DNA of 44,730 nucleotides from an uncultured Candidatus Saccharibacteria bacterium (GTDB lineage: Bacteria > Patescibacteria > Saccharimonadia > Saccharimonadales > UBA4665). Below are positions 24,229 to 33,014 of the stretch, piece after piece (position 1 is the stretch's first letter; each line of letters starts with the position of its first letter). The DNA lies in the NCBI GenBank assembly GCA_946482285.1, contig CAMLQK010000003.1, forward strand, positions 1 to 44,730. Direction: 5' to 3'. A program made the translations under genes and the position numbers. A model generated the notes under the pieces. It was not told where the DNA came from. It ran no database searches and saw only the letters and a list, made by a program, of their open reading frames with translations.

Positions 24229-27069
24229 CTAGCTACAACCAGTTGTCGAACCACAGCTCGAACAAACGTAACAGCTGCCTGCACGCTGCGTCTGGTTACC
24301 ACAGTTGTAACACAGTGGCGCAGTGCTGTCGGCCTTTGGAGCCTTCATAGATTCCCGTGTAGCCGGTGCTGCAGCAACTTCGGAAAAGAAGATTGCTTCG
24401 GCAGCAGGCTCTGGGTGCTGCTCCTGTACTTGCTGGCCAACCAATGATTGGTCATCAGTAAGGAACATTGTCTGCTGATCATCGGGCATTTCGTCGAATG
24501 ACGCCAAACCAAGCTCTAGGCGGTCATCAAACGACAAATAATCCAAAGCTAAGCGACGGAAGATGTAGTCCGTAATAGACGTTGCAGTCCGGATATCTGG
24601 GTCGTCAGTAATACCTGCTGGCGCAAAACTACTGCTCATAAGGGTGCGAACATAGCTCTTCAATGGCACACCGTACTGCAAGCCGTGACTTACAGATATC
24701 GCAAACGAATCCATTAGCCCAGAGAGTGTTGACCCCTGCTTTGAAACGCGAATAAAGAGTTCTCCAGGGGTGCCATCCTCGTACTCACTGACAGTGAAGA
24801 ATCCAGCCAAGTCAGCAATACGGAACTTGTAGGTCTTACTTGTCCGGCGGCGAGGAAGCAAGCGGCGCACAGCCCCCTTAACAACAATTTTGTCGGCCTG
24901 AGCTTGGGCTGGATACTCGATAACAGCTGCTGGTGCAGGAGCTACCGTAGGGGCTACAGCTTCAGTGATGGGAGCTGCTTCTTTAACCTCTTTCTTCTTG
25001 CCAGAAAGCGGCTGTGCAACTTTACAGTTGTCGCGGTAGATTGCGATCGCCTTGATGCCCATCTTCCATGCGTCGATGTGGAGTTGCTCAACGTCTTCAA
25101 CCGTTGATTCCTCTGGCATGTTCACAGTCTTACTAATTGCACCAGAGATAAACGGCTGTACAGCCGCCATCATCTTAACGTGGCCAAGGTAGTGAATAGC
25201 GTTTTCGCCAACTGCACATGCGAACACTGCAGCATGCTGTGGCTTTATGTATGGGGCACCCGCAATAGAGCCGCTGTCATGGATATATGAAACGATTTCT
25301 TCGATCTGGCTGGGGCCATAGCCAAGCGTCTTTAGCGCGCGTGGTACCGTTTGGTTAACGATAGCCATCGAGCCACCACCCACCAGGTTCTTGTGCTTCA
25401 CAAGGCTAAAGTCGGGCTCAATGCCAGTAGTGTCACAGTCCATCATCAAGCCAATTGTTCCGGTTGGAGCCAAAACACTCGCCTGAGAGTTCCGTACGCC
25501 GTACATTTCGCCAAGCTCAACAGCTTCGTCCCAAGCAGTTGCAGCAGCACTCAATAACTCTTCCGATACCAGGCCAGCGTTAATCTTGGAAACTTCCGCA
25601 CGATGTTGGCGAAGGACCTTTAGCATACCTTTGCGGTCTTTGTGGAATCCAGCAAATGGCCCCACACGGTTTGCCACCTTAGCGCTTACGGCATAAGCAT
25701 GGCCGGTCATCAGCGCAGTAATTGCAGCAGCCTGGGCGCGGCCTTCGTCTGAGTCATATGGTAAGCCCTGGGCCATCAGCATAGCACCTAGGTTCGCGTA
25801 GCCAAGGCCAAGCTCACGATAAGCCTTAGCATTCTTTGTAATACCCTCTGTTGGGTACGCACTATAGCCTACCAAAATTTCCTGGGCAGTAAAGATCAGT
25901 TCAATTGTGTGCTTAAAGGCCTCGATGTCGAACGTGTTATCTTCCCGAAGGTATTTTAGGAGGTTAATAGAAGCTAGGTTACATGCTGAATTGTCGAGGT
26001 GCATGTACTCGGAGCATGGGTTGCTGCCATTAATGCGGCCTGCATTTGGTGTGGTATGCCAGTGGTTGATAGTCGTATCAAACTGCATACCAGGGTCAGC
26101 GCATGCCCATGCGGCTTCAGAAATCTTACGGAACAAGTCGCGGGCCTTAACAGTTTTAATTGTATTGCCGCCCCGGACAGCCTTTAGGTCCCAGTCGCCA
26201 TCCCGTTCAACTGCCTTCATGAAAGCATCGGTCACACGCACTGAGTTGTTGGCGTTCTGGTACTGCACCGACACAATATCCTTGCCGTCTAAGCTCATGT
26301 CAAAACCAGCGTCACGAAGTGCACGGATTTTGTCTTCTTCGCGCTTTTTGACGTCAATGAACTCAAATACATCTGGATGGTCGGCGTTCAAGATCACCAT
26401 CTTTGCTGCACGGCGGGTTTTACCACCACTCTTAATGGCACCAGCAACAGAGTCAGCGCCACGCATAAAGCTAATTGGGCCAGATGCACGCCCCGCACTC
26501 TTGCCAAGCGGTTCAGCCGAAGAACGGATTGCGCTAATATTCAAACCAGCACCTGAACCACCCTTAAAGATACGTCCCTCTTCGCTGTACCAGTTCAAGA
26601 TTGACTCCATAGTGTCTTCAACCTTCAAGATAAAGCAGGCACTTGCTTGTTGAGCGCGGTCAGCAGCACCGATATTAAACCAAACTGGGGAGTTAAAAGC
26701 AGCACGTTGTGTCGCAAGAACGTATTTCAGTTCTTCACGGTAGTCTTCAGCCTCTGCCTCTGACTCAAAATACTTTTCCTGTATACCCTGTCGCACTACC
26801 GTATCTACAACACGGTTGATCAGTGTGCGCAGCGAAGCTTCACGATCTGCCGTGCCTGGCGTACCCGTAAAATATTTTTGCGCCACGATGTTAATGGCAT
26901 TCAGCGACCATCCTTCCGGAAATTCTACGCCCCGCTGTTCGAAAACAGGCGTCTTGCTGGCAGGATTCACAATAATAGAATCTTGTTTAACCCAGCGTAG
27001 TTGGTCATACGCTTTACTTTTTGGCTGCGTGAACAATCTCCCGCGTCCCAAAGTGGTTGTTTGTCCCAT
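24229..27069 (-). CDS. nrdJ: Adenosylcobalamin-dependent (class II) ribonucleotide reductase
   Basis: This protein of about 946 residues reduces ribonucleotides to deoxyribonucleotides using B12. Catalytic signatures include NPCSEYMHLDNSACNLAS and PTGTIGLMMDCDTTGIEPDFS; FKGGSGAGLNIS and a C-terminal zinc ribbon CYNCG...CYVCSSCG ending GCS are also present. A disordered Pro/Ala segment (APTVAPAPAA) separates the catalytic part from the C-terminal region. The frame reaches GTG 27108; the ATG at 27069 with upstream GAGGG is preferred, but 27081 is possible. It follows nrdR, its likely repressor. Use of B12 means that cobalamin or a precursor must be obtained. Confidence 0.95.
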   Translation of the reverse strand: MGQTTTLGRGRLFTQPKSKAYDQLRWVKQDSIIVNPASKTPVFEQRGVEFPEGWSLNAINIVAQKYFTGTPGTADREASLRTLINRVVDTVVRQGIQEKYFESEAEAEDYREELKYVLATQRAAFNSPVWFNIGAADRAQQASACFILKVEDTMESILNWYSEEGRIFKGGSGAGLNISAIRSSAEPLGKSAGRASGPISFMRGADSVAGAIKSGGKTRRAAKMVILNADHPDVFEFIDVKKREEDKIRALRDAGFDMSLDGKDIVSVQYQNANNSVRVTDAFMKAVERDGDWDLKAVRGGNTIKTVKARDLFRKISEAAWACADPGMQFDTTINHWHTTPNAGRINGSNPCSEYMHLDNSACNLASINLLKYLREDNTFDIEAFKHTIELIFTAQEILVGYSAYPTEGITKNAKAYRELGLGYANLGAMLMAQGLPYDSDEGRAQAAAITALMTGHAYAVSAKVANRVGPFAGFHKDRKGMLKVLRQHRAEVSKINAGLVSEELLSAAATAWDEAVELGEMYGVRNSQASVLAPTGTIGLMMDCDTTGIEPDFSLVKHKNLVGGGSMAIVNQTVPRALKTLGYGPSQIEEIVSYIHDSGSIAGAPYIKPQHAAVFACAVGENAIHYLGHVKMMAAVQPFISGAISKTVNMPEESTVEDVEQLHIDAWKMGIKAIAIYRDNCKVAQPLSGKKKEVKEAAPITEAVAPTVAPAPAAVIEYPAQAQADKIVVKGAVRRLLPRRRTSKTYKFRIADLAGFFTVSEYEDGTPGELFIRVSKQGSTLSGLMDSFAISVSHGLQYGVPLKSYVRTLMSSSFAPAGITDDPDIRTATSITDYIFRRLALDYLSFDDRLELGLASFDEMPDDQQTMFLTDDQSLVGQQVQEQHPEPAAEAIFFSEVAAAPATRESMKAPKADSTAPLCYNCGNQTQRAGSCYVCSSCGSTTGCS

Positions 27070-27152
27070 AAGTACCCTCATTAGGCCCCGGCACGCCCTA
27101 AAGCGCACCAGACACCCCCATTATGTTTATTGATTGTTTGTTTAGAGTTCGC

Positions 27153-27225
27153 AAGCACCGCTCATGTGCTGCCAGCTCCTCAGGAGTTTCGCTTTCAAAA
27201 AACCTGAGGAACCGGCAGCGTGCTT
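27153..27225 (-). other. Large hairpin between nrdR and nrdJ
   Basis: Three stacked helices are visible: TCCTCAGG/CCTGAGGA (27177-27184 and 27203-27210), GCTGCC/GGCAGC (27168-27173 and 27214-27219) and AAGCAC/GTGCTT (27153-27158 and 27220-27225, with a 9-nt bulge on one side). It begins at the nrdR stop codon. No T run follows on the minus strand, so it is not a standard terminator. It may set the nrdR to nrdJ expression ratio through mRNA processing or stability. It lacks cobalamin riboswitch motifs. Confidence 0.6.
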
Positions 27226-27697
27226 ACACTTCTGCCAGATCGTTGTTCCGTTCACGGATATGCGACAGCTCTTTTTCAAAGCCAGCGATATCTTTAAATC
27301 TGCGATAGACACTTGCAAAACGCACGTACGCAACCTCATTCAAAAGCGCTAAACGGTCCATTATCATCTCGCCAATTTTGGTAGACGATACTTCGGCGTC
27401 GCCACAGGCATAAAGCGTATGTTCGATATCCGATACAAGCCGCTCTAGCTGCATGTTGGTAACGGGCGTTTTTTCACAAGCCCTATACAGGCCAGAAAGT
27501 AACTTTTCACGGCTAAACAGCTCTCGGACGCCGCCATTCTTAACAACAATAAGTTGCGGGCGCTCTATGCGCTCGTACGTCGTAAAGCGATACTCACACT
27601 CCGGGCATGCCCTGCGCCGCCGGATAGCCTCTCCGTCCGCTGCATCGCGTGATTCTATTACTTTTGTGTCGGCATGTTGGCACTGAATGCACTTCAC
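27224..27697 (-). CDS. nrdR: Transcriptional repressor NrdR
   Basis: This 157-residue regulator represses ribonucleotide reductase genes in response to dATP/ATP. The N-terminal zinc ribbon is formed by CIQC (residues 3-6) and CPEC, followed by an ATP-cone domain (about 48-138, VVKNGGVRELFSREKLLSGLYRAC). Length matches the family. The start codon is GTG, with a GAGGAG Shine-Dalgarno 6-7 nt upstream. It heads an operon with nrdJ, fitting autoregulation. Confidence 0.96.
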   Translation of the reverse strand: MKCIQCQHADTKVIESRDAADGEAIRRRRACPECEYRFTTYERIERPQLIVVKNGGVRELFSREKLLSGLYRACEKTPVTNMQLERLVSDIEHTLYACGDAEVSSTKIGEMIMDRLALLNEVAYVRFASVYRRFKDIAGFEKELSHIRERNNDLAEV

Positions 27698-27735
27698 CTG
27701 ACACTCCTCATACTTATTAATTTCAATGTACCATC

Positions 27736-27804
27736 ACCACATATAGTGGTTGTGGTATTAATCATAGCTCTACTTATAGCGTTTTGGCAACTATAAATAG
27801 GTTG
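27736..27804 (-). promoter_or_regulatory. nrdR promoter with candidate NrdR boxes
   Basis: On the minus strand, a -35 TTGCCA (27785-27790) and a -10 TATGAT (27761-27766) are separated by 18 bp. ACCAC-TATAT-GTGGT (27736-27750) lies just downstream and matches the symmetric NrdR-box pattern. A second, weaker inverted repeat CAAC...GTTG (27788-27804) overlaps the -35. The centres are about 53 bp apart, not the usual 31 or so, so only the first box is a firm candidate. Confidence 0.5.
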
Positions 27805-27839
27805 TATTATTTAGTACGCCGACCCCTGTTAATAATGCC

Positions 27840-29174
27840 CTAAACAGGGAAGTTGTCATTGTCGTTATTTTCACGATGACGTTGTGTCAGACGTCGCAAG
27901 AAAGAGGGCTTTTCGAGTTCCTCGTCATCCTGTTGAACAATAGGCTTATCAGTTGGCTCATCAGCCGTAGCGTCATCTTGGTGATCGTCTATAGTCCAAA
28001 TGTTAGGCATTGTTGCATCTGATTTAAAATCAGTTACTGGGTTGGTGTCGTCCAAAGACATGTCCACACCAGTTAAGTCAGGGTCGGAAGATTGCTTCGG
28101 AGTCGAAGACGCGGAAGGCTCGTCGTGGTGCTGGTGCACCGCTGGCTGGTCTAACAATTCCGGGCTAACTGTCGTTGGGGCTGCAGCAATCTCTTCAGCA
28201 CTACGACGATTGCCAAAATATGCAGCGTCAAAACCTGTTGCAACAACTGTAATAATGATTTCACCAGAAAGCTTGTCATCAATAGTAGCACCAAAAATAA
28301 TATTCGCGTCTGGGTCAGCAGCGCTTGTAATCGCCTCGGCGGCGGCATTAATTTCGTGCATCGACAGATCATTGCCGCCGATAACATTGAATAGAATGCC
28401 ACGAGCGCCATCAATAGAGACTTCAAGTAGCGGAGAGTCAATGGCCTGCTGTGCAGCAACAACTGCACGGTTTTCACCACTGGCACGCCCAATGCCCATC
28501 AAAGCCGAACCCGCGTTCAGCATAACTGCCTTAACGTCTGCAAAGTCCAAGTTAATTAAACCGTGGACAGTGATCAAATCAGAAATACCCTGCACACCCT
28601 GGCGAAGTACATCATCCGCTACTTTAAACGCCTCTATAAGAGGTGTTTGGCGGTCAATCGTTTGTAGTAAGCGATCGTTAGGAATAGTAATAAGAGTATC
28701 GACTGCGCTACGAAGATTGTCGATAGCAGACTCCGCATTACGACGTCGCTTCTCACCTTCAAAGGCAAAAGGTTTCGTAGCAAAACCAACAACTAAAATA
28801 TTCAACTCTTTTGCGATACGCGCAACGACGTGGCCTGCACCGCTACCCGTTCCACCACCGGCGCCAAGGGTCACAAAGACCATGTCAGCGCCTTCAATAG
28901 CCTTCTTAATCTCTTCACCCGACTCTTCAGCAGCTAGTTGACCAACAGATGGGTCGGCGCCAGCGCCAAGTCCGCGAGTAGCATCCTTGCCAATGTGGAT
29001 CTTCGTAGATGCTTTTGAGTGGAAAAGTGCTTGTGCGTCAGTATTAATAGCGATGAATTCAACGCCTTCGACGCCTGCATCCACCATTCGGTTAATTGCT
29101 GCTCCACCTGCCCCACCGACTCCGACAACTTTAATCTTAGCAATGGTTTCGATGGCTGGTTCAACTTGAGGCAT
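27840..29174 (-). CDS. ftsZ: Cell division protein FtsZ
   Basis: This 444-residue tubulin homologue forms the Z ring. The GTP-binding signature GGGTGSG is at residues 106-112 and the T7-loop region [11 protein letters not shown] is present. A long acidic disordered linker (about 320-415) leads to a conserved C-terminal peptide KPSFLRRL that should bind FtsA. The ATG at 29174 is preceded by a weak, distant GAGAGGG. A TATACT -10 at 29216-29221 gives it a separate promoter from ftsA, although ftsA lies directly upstream. Confidence 0.97.
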   Translation of the reverse strand: MPQVEPAIETIAKIKVVGVGGAGGAAINRMVDAGVEGVEFIAINTDAQALFHSKASTKIHIGKDATRGLGAGADPSVGQLAAEESGEEIKKAIEGADMVFVTLGAGGGTGSGAGHVVARIAKELNILVVGFATKPFAFEGEKRRRNAESAIDNLRSAVDTLITIPNDRLLQTIDRQTPLIEAFKVADDVLRQGVQGISDLITVHGLINLDFADVKAVMLNAGSALMGIGRASGENRAVVAAQQAIDSPLLEVSIDGARGILFNVIGGNDLSMHEINAAAEAITSAADPDANIIFGATIDDKLSGEIIITVVATGFDAAYFGNRRSAEEIAAAPTTVSPELLDQPAVHQHHDEPSASSTPKQSSDPDLTGVDMSLDDTNPVTDFKSDATMPNIWTIDDHQDDATADEPTDKPIVQQDDEELEKPSFLRRLTQRHRENNDNDNFPV

Positions 29175-29215
29175 GGTTCTTTAATTACCCTCTCTTTTCT
29201 TCTTGTATACAAGGC

Positions 29216-29221
29216 AGTATA
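29216..29221 (-). promoter_or_regulatory. -10 element of ftsZ
   Basis: TATACT is embedded in a 13-nt string (29211-29223) identical to that at the ftsA promoter (30530-30542). The transcript would have a leader of about 35 nt. Confidence 0.5.
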
Positions 29222-29293
29222 GCCCATGGCGCAATGTAGTTCAACAAACTTGTACACCCTTTTTCAGGGCAACACGCCTTTTTATGCAATATA

Positions 29294-30526
29294 TCAACGC
29301 TTAAAACGTTGCCATAGATTATCAACAAAATTTAGTGCTCGCGTACCTGTAGAGTCCTGGGTACTACTGTTAGACTCAGGAAGCAAAAGCATATCCAACA
29401 ACATCAGACCAGTTGCAGCAGCGAACGAAGGATCTGCAACACTGTCAACAAGGCCGCTCACAGAATGCACTGATCCAATCCGGGCCGCTAGCTGCATTTT
29501 CTCCTTAGCAAACTCGGCAATTCCAGGTAACTTAGAAGTGCCGCCAACAAGGACCACACCACCTGGCAACTTATGTGCCCGGTGAATACGTGATAGCTCC
29601 TTGTTTACATATTCAAAAAGCTCCTCTACACGAGCCTCGGTAATCATCGCAATTTCTTCTGTTTGAAAGATGTGGTCTTGGTCGTTAACCCGGACTTTGA
29701 CGCGTTGGGATGCGGATGCCTGCTTCAGGGTCGCATGACGCACCTTAACTGCTTCTGCAACATCTAAGTCAGTCTTCAGACCAATTGCTAAGTCATTTGT
29801 AATATGCAGGCCGCCTATTGGCAGTACTGCGACATGTTGGACCTCACCATCCTCAAGGACAACAATATTTGTCGTGCCTGCTCCAATATCTACCAACACT
29901 GTACCAGCTTCTTTTTGCTGGCGCGTCAGCACAGCCTCCGCCGATGCCAGGCTCGAGAGCGTATGGTTATGAGGTGCTACTTGGGCTTTCTCAAGTGCCA
30001 TGTCAAGGTTTCGCAAGTTAGGCGACGCCGCCGAAACAATATGCGTATCCACCTCCAGCCGTACGCCGTGCATACCCACTGGGTCTTTAATGTTGTCTTG
30101 GCCATCAAGTCGGTAATTTTTTGCAAAAACCTGAATAATTTCACGATTGGGCGGCAACTTAACAATAGTCGCAGCCTCTTCTACGCGATATCTGTCCTCT
30201 GGAGTAATCTCGCGGTTAGCAGCACTGATAGCAATAACTCCTTTGGAGTTAATGCCGCTTACATGAGCGCCGTTAACGTTCACAGTTGCGCCATTAATAC
30301 GCATCCCGGACAATCGCTCTGCCTCTGTTACAGCCTGAACAATTGCTTCTGCAGCATCGTCAATGTGTACGACCACACCTTTTCGCATGCCGACATTTGC
30401 CGCACTACCGTAGCCGAGTACAGAAATTTTGCCTGGGTTATTTGGATCGACCATACCAACGACACAGCGAACAGTGCTAGTGCCAATATCGAGGCCGACA
30501 TATGTTGAAGAGGCGGAATCGCGCAT
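29294..30526 (-). CDS. ftsA: Cell division protein FtsA
   Basis: This 410-residue actin-like ATPase tethers FtsZ to the membrane. VGLDIGTSTVRCVVG is the phosphate-1 motif, VLVDIGAGTTNIVVLEDGEV is phosphate 2, and GGVVLVGGTSKLPGI is the adenosine motif. The FtsA-specific SHS2/1C insert is present (about 90-165). The C-terminus ends FVDNLWQRFKR, an amphipathic membrane-targeting helix. A TATACT -10 lies 8 nt before the ATG, with no Shine-Dalgarno, so a leaderless mRNA is predicted. Confidence 0.97.
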   Translation of the reverse strand: MRDSASSTYVGLDIGTSTVRCVVGMVDPNNPGKISVLGYGSAANVGMRKGVVVHIDDAAEAIVQAVTEAERLSGMRINGATVNVNGAHVSGINSKGVIAISAANREITPEDRYRVEEAATIVKLPPNREIIQVFAKNYRLDGQDNIKDPVGMHGVRLEVDTHIVSAASPNLRNLDMALEKAQVAPHNHTLSSLASAEAVLTRQQKEAGTVLVDIGAGTTNIVVLEDGEVQHVAVLPIGGLHITNDLAIGLKTDLDVAEAVKVRHATLKQASASQRVKVRVNDQDHIFQTEEIAMITEARVEELFEYVNKELSRIHRAHKLPGGVVLVGGTSKLPGIAEFAKEKMQLAARIGSVHSVSGLVDSVADPSFAAATGLMLLDMLLLPESNSSTQDSTGTRALNFVDNLWQRFKR

Positions 30527-30534
30527 ATGAAGGC

Positions 30535-30564
30535 AGTATAGCGCTTATACTTGGCTTAGAGCAA
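30535..30564 (-). promoter_or_regulatory. Promoter of ftsA
   Basis: A -35 TTGCTC (30559-30564) and a -10 TATACT (30535-30540) are separated by 18 bp. The ATG is 8 nt from the -10. Confidence 0.55.
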
Positions 30565-30571
30565 GTTTTGT

Positions 30572-31318
30572 TTACAAAGAAGTTAAAATTTCGGCACCAT
30601 CGTGCGTTACAAGCAGCGTGTGTTCAAATTGCGCAGCCCAGCTATGGTCTTTCGTGAAAAGCGTCCATCCATCATGGGCCTCAACGATAGCAGGGTTGCC
30701 CAGGGTTGTAATCGGCTCTATGGCAATAGTCATACCTGCCTTTAGGACTGGGCCCTTGCCAGCTCGGCCGTAGTTTGGAATTTCCGGGTCTTCATGCAGA
30801 TCGTAGCCCACGCCATGCCCTACCAGCTCTTGCACGATACCCAAACGGTACCGCTTCAGCGTCGCTTCAATAGTTGCTGAAATATCGCCCACTTTAATGC
30901 CATCTCTTACAACATTTATAGCGTCGCGAAGCGCTCGTTCGGTACCCTCGAGCAGTCGTTTAGTATCAGGTGTTGTTATATTTCCAATAGCAACTGTTAT
31001 GCCACCATCGGTGATCATACCCTTATATCGGACGCCAAAATCAAAATTTACAACATCTCCATTCTTAAAAGGGATGTCCGTAGGAATACTGTGCTGTACT
31101 TGGTTGTTTACTGATATACAAATAACATCAGGGTAGCCAAAGAAGCCAAGGAACGCTGGCTCACCCCCAAGTGCCCGCAGCTCTTTTTGAGCAATTGCAG
31201 ACATATCTTTAGGAGTCATACCTGCCTCTGCGGTTTGCCGCATTTTTTGCAAAACCAAAGCCAACATACGACCACCGTCGCGCATCGCTTCAATCTCGTT
31301 GGGCTTCTTAATTGTCAT
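30572..31318 (-). CDS. map: Methionine aminopeptidase, type I
   Basis: This 248-residue metalloenzyme removes N-terminal methionine. The order of metal ligands is visible: D in VVNFDFGVRYKGMITDGG, H in VGHGVGYDLHEDPEIPN, and E in TIAIEPITTLGNP and FEHTLLVT. The frame extends to 31360, overlapping adk, but the ATG at 31318 (MTIKKPNEIEAMRDGG) fits the family start and has AGGA 7 nt upstream. It is the last gene of the rpsU-yqeY-adk-map operon. Confidence 0.95.
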   Translation of the reverse strand: MTIKKPNEIEAMRDGGRMLALVLQKMRQTAEAGMTPKDMSAIAQKELRALGGEPAFLGFFGYPDVICISVNNQVQHSIPTDIPFKNGDVVNFDFGVRYKGMITDGGITVAIGNITTPDTKRLLEGTERALRDAINVVRDGIKVGDISATIEATLKRYRLGIVQELVGHGVGYDLHEDPEIPNYGRAGKGPVLKAGMTIAIEPITTLGNPAIVEAHDGWTLFTKDHSWAAQFEHTLLVTHDGAEILTSL

Positions 31319-31344
31319 GTGTGTTTCCTGTTCTGGACGTATGG

Positions 31345-31878
31345 CTAACCGTCGATACACTTCAGTATATCATCATGCACTTCGCGCGGTGTTTTTGATG
31401 CATCAATATCGCACACTGCAACACTTTCTTGCTTAAAGTGCTCAAGAATAGGCAACGTTACTGCCCGGTATTCGCGAAAACGCTCTGCAATAGCTTCGTC
31501 AGTGTCGTCCTGGCGGCCACGTGAGATAAGACGCTCCTTAACAACGTCTTCTGAGGCTGCCAAGTTAACAACTGCAGTCAGGGCAAACCGGCCTTGATGG
31601 ATTTGGTCGAGCAGCCAATCGGCCTGAGGGATAGTCCGTGGAAAACCGTCAAGGACAAATTCCTGTGTTGGATCAATAAGCTCAAAAACCTTGTCGAGAA
31701 TAGCAATCATTTCTTCGTCGCTCAGCAACTTTCCTTGCAGCATTTCTTGACGACGTTTTCCTGTTACAAGCACTCGCAAAATCTCACCCGTCGATATCCA
31801 CGCGTATCCGTGTTCGTCAGCTAAAATTTTACCCTGCATACTCTTGCCGGCGCCTGCGACGCCCGTGAGGATGATCAT
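31345..31878 (-). CDS. adk: Adenylate kinase (short form)
   Basis: This 177-residue nucleoside monophosphate kinase has the P-loop GVAGAGKS (6-13), the NMP-binding FVLDGFPRT and the lid arginine motif RGRQDDT. It has a short lid and lacks the zinc-lid cysteines of long forms. AMP specificity is likely, but other nucleotides cannot be excluded. The ATG follows yqeY by 1 nt. Confidence 0.9.
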   Translation of the reverse strand: MIILTGVAGAGKSMQGKILADEHGYAWISTGEILRVLVTGKRRQEMLQGKLLSDEEMIAILDKVFELIDPTQEFVLDGFPRTIPQADWLLDQIHQGRFALTAVVNLAASEDVVKERLISRGRQDDTDEAIAERFREYRAVTLPILEHFKQESVAVCDIDASKTPREVHDDILKCIDG

Positions 31879-31879
31879 T

Positions 31880-32332
31880 TTAAGATGTAAGCCTTTCTTT
31901 CACAAATTGTGCTATACGTGCGCCATCAGCACGACCTTCTGTTTTCTGTTTTACAAGACCGATTATTCTGCCCATTGCTTGCGGAGAAACATCATCTAAA
32001 GACGCAACCGCGCCTTCCACAATCTCACGAAGCTCATTATCCGAAAGCTGCTTAGGAAGGTAGCCTTCAATGATTTTCTTTTCTTCTAACTCATGGTCAG
32101 CACTCTCTTGATTGCCGCCCTTCACATAGAGATCGGCACTTTCCTGGCGCTTCTTCACTTCTTTAGCGAAAAGCGTAAGAATTTCTTCCTCAGCTAAGCC
32201 GGTATCCCGTGCGCCTTTTGCAACTTCTGCATAAAGAATAGCACTTTTAAGACCGCGCAACGTTGTTACGCGGTCCTTGTCGCCAGCTAGCAAAGCAGTC
32301 TTTAGATCCTGCTCTAGTTGCTGTTTAATCAT
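31880..32332 (-). CDS. yqeY: GatB/YqeY-domain protein
   Basis: This 150-residue helical protein of the YqeY family is homologous to the tRNA-binding tail of the GatB amidotransferase subunit. Characteristic strings are RVTTLRGLKSAI, KRQESADLYVKGG and IIGLVKQKTEGRADG. The rpsU-yqeY neighbourhood is common in bacteria. It starts 6 nt after rpsU without a Shine-Dalgarno. The precise biochemical role in the family is not settled. Confidence 0.93.
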   Translation of the reverse strand: MIKQQLEQDLKTALLAGDKDRVTTLRGLKSAILYAEVAKGARDTGLAEEEILTLFAKEVKKRQESADLYVKGGNQESADHELEEKKIIEGYLPKQLSDNELREIVEGAVASLDDVSPQAMGRIIGLVKQKTEGRADGARIAQFVKERLTS

Positions 32333-32338
32333 AATCTA

Positions 32339-32554
32339 CTATCGTTGGCCAAGCTTAATTTTCTTGAGCTTCAAAGCTTTGCGTTGGGAACGGATAATTG
32401 CTTTCGCACGACGTTCACGCTTGCTAATAGGCTTCTCGAAATACTGAGCTTGTTTGACAACGGCAATAACACCAGCTTGCTGTACCTTTCGGTTGAAACG
32501 GCGAAGCAAGTTCTCCAGTGATTCTTTTGAGTCTTTACGTGTAACCTGTATCAT
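32339..32554 (-). CDS. rpsU: Ribosomal protein bS21
   Basis: This 71-residue basic protein (MIQVTRKDSKESLENLLRRF) has the bS21 pattern followed by KPISKRERRAKAIIRSQRKAL. bS21 assists initiation at the anti-Shine-Dalgarno region of 16S rRNA. The gene itself has no Shine-Dalgarno and a promoter ending 10 nt before the ATG. It heads the rpsU-yqeY-adk-map operon. Confidence 0.95.
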   Translation of the reverse strand: MIQVTRKDSKESLENLLRRFNRKVQQAGVIAVVKQAQYFEKPISKRERRAKAIIRSQRKALKLKKIKLGQR

Positions 32555-32564
32555 TTCGTTTCTT

Positions 32565-32593
32565 ATTCTATCCTAACAGAGATGTTTTTGCAA
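32565..32593 (-). promoter_or_regulatory. Promoter of the rpsU operon
   Basis: A -35 TTGCAA (32588-32593) and a -10 TAGAAT (32565-32570) are separated by 17 bp. The ATG lies 10 nt after the -10, so a nearly leaderless message is predicted. Confidence 0.6.
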
Positions 32594-32610
32594 GTATCAG
32601 ATGAAATTTA

Positions 32611-32898
32611 TTAAACGACTTGCTTTTTCTGTGTTGCCCGCTGGCTCTTAAGCACAATGCTCTGCAGCTCTTTAAAGATCGGGAACTGTTTGTTTGTGTG
32701 GTAGATTTTGGTGTTACCCTGTTTTTCGGATATCAAAAAACCCACTTTTTCTAGGCGCTTCAGCTCACGCTGGATATTTCCAGCGTCCTCTTTAATTAGC
32801 TTTGCAAGACCTCGGACATGTGTCTTGAAGTCTGGGTATTTCGCATAGATTACGATAATCTTGCGACGGACTCTGGAAGTTATAAATACATCTAACAT
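32611..32898 (-). CDS. Small winged-helix transcriptional regulator
   Basis: This 95-residue protein has the winged helix-turn-helix pattern of ArsR/MarR-like regulators: FKTHVRGLAKLIKEDAGNIQRELKRLEKVGFLISEKQGNTKIYHTN, where the recognition helix is NIQRELKRLEKVG and the wing is SEKQGNTKIYHTN. No metal-binding cysteines are present. It lies divergent from priA and upstream of the rpsU operon. Its target is unknown; autoregulation of the 32899-33014 promoter region is possible. Confidence 0.85.
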   Translation of the reverse strand: MLDVFITSRVRRKIIVIYAKYPDFKTHVRGLAKLIKEDAGNIQRELKRLEKVGFLISEKQGNTKIYHTNKQFPIFKELQSIVLKSQRATQKKQVV

Positions 32899-33002
32899 AA
32901 ATCTTCTATTGTTATTAGAACAACGTAACCTAATATTCAGTATATAGAACAGGGTCGGTCATTTCAACTTTTACAACTATATATTTTAAACTAATGAAAC
33001 TC

Positions 33003-33008
33003 TATAAT
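33003..33008 (+). promoter_or_regulatory. -10 element of priA
   Basis: A consensus TATAAT lies exactly 6 nt before the ATG at 33015, placing the predicted transcription start on the start codon. An upstream TATATT at 32980-32985, 8 nt before another in-frame ATG (32994), is an alternative. No clear -35 is seen. Confidence 0.55.
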
Positions 33009-33014
33009 GCAACC

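Noticed and set aside
27070..27223. Possible cobalamin riboswitch before nrdJ
   Set aside because: The region has a strong hairpin but no B12-box or other conserved cobalamin riboswitch strings that I could find.
28000..28941. A 313-codon open frame on the plus strand opposite ftsZ, and similar long frames opposite nrdJ, the giant genes and infB
   Set aside because: These are shadows of strongly supported genes on the other strand; their translations show no family motifs and have biased composition.
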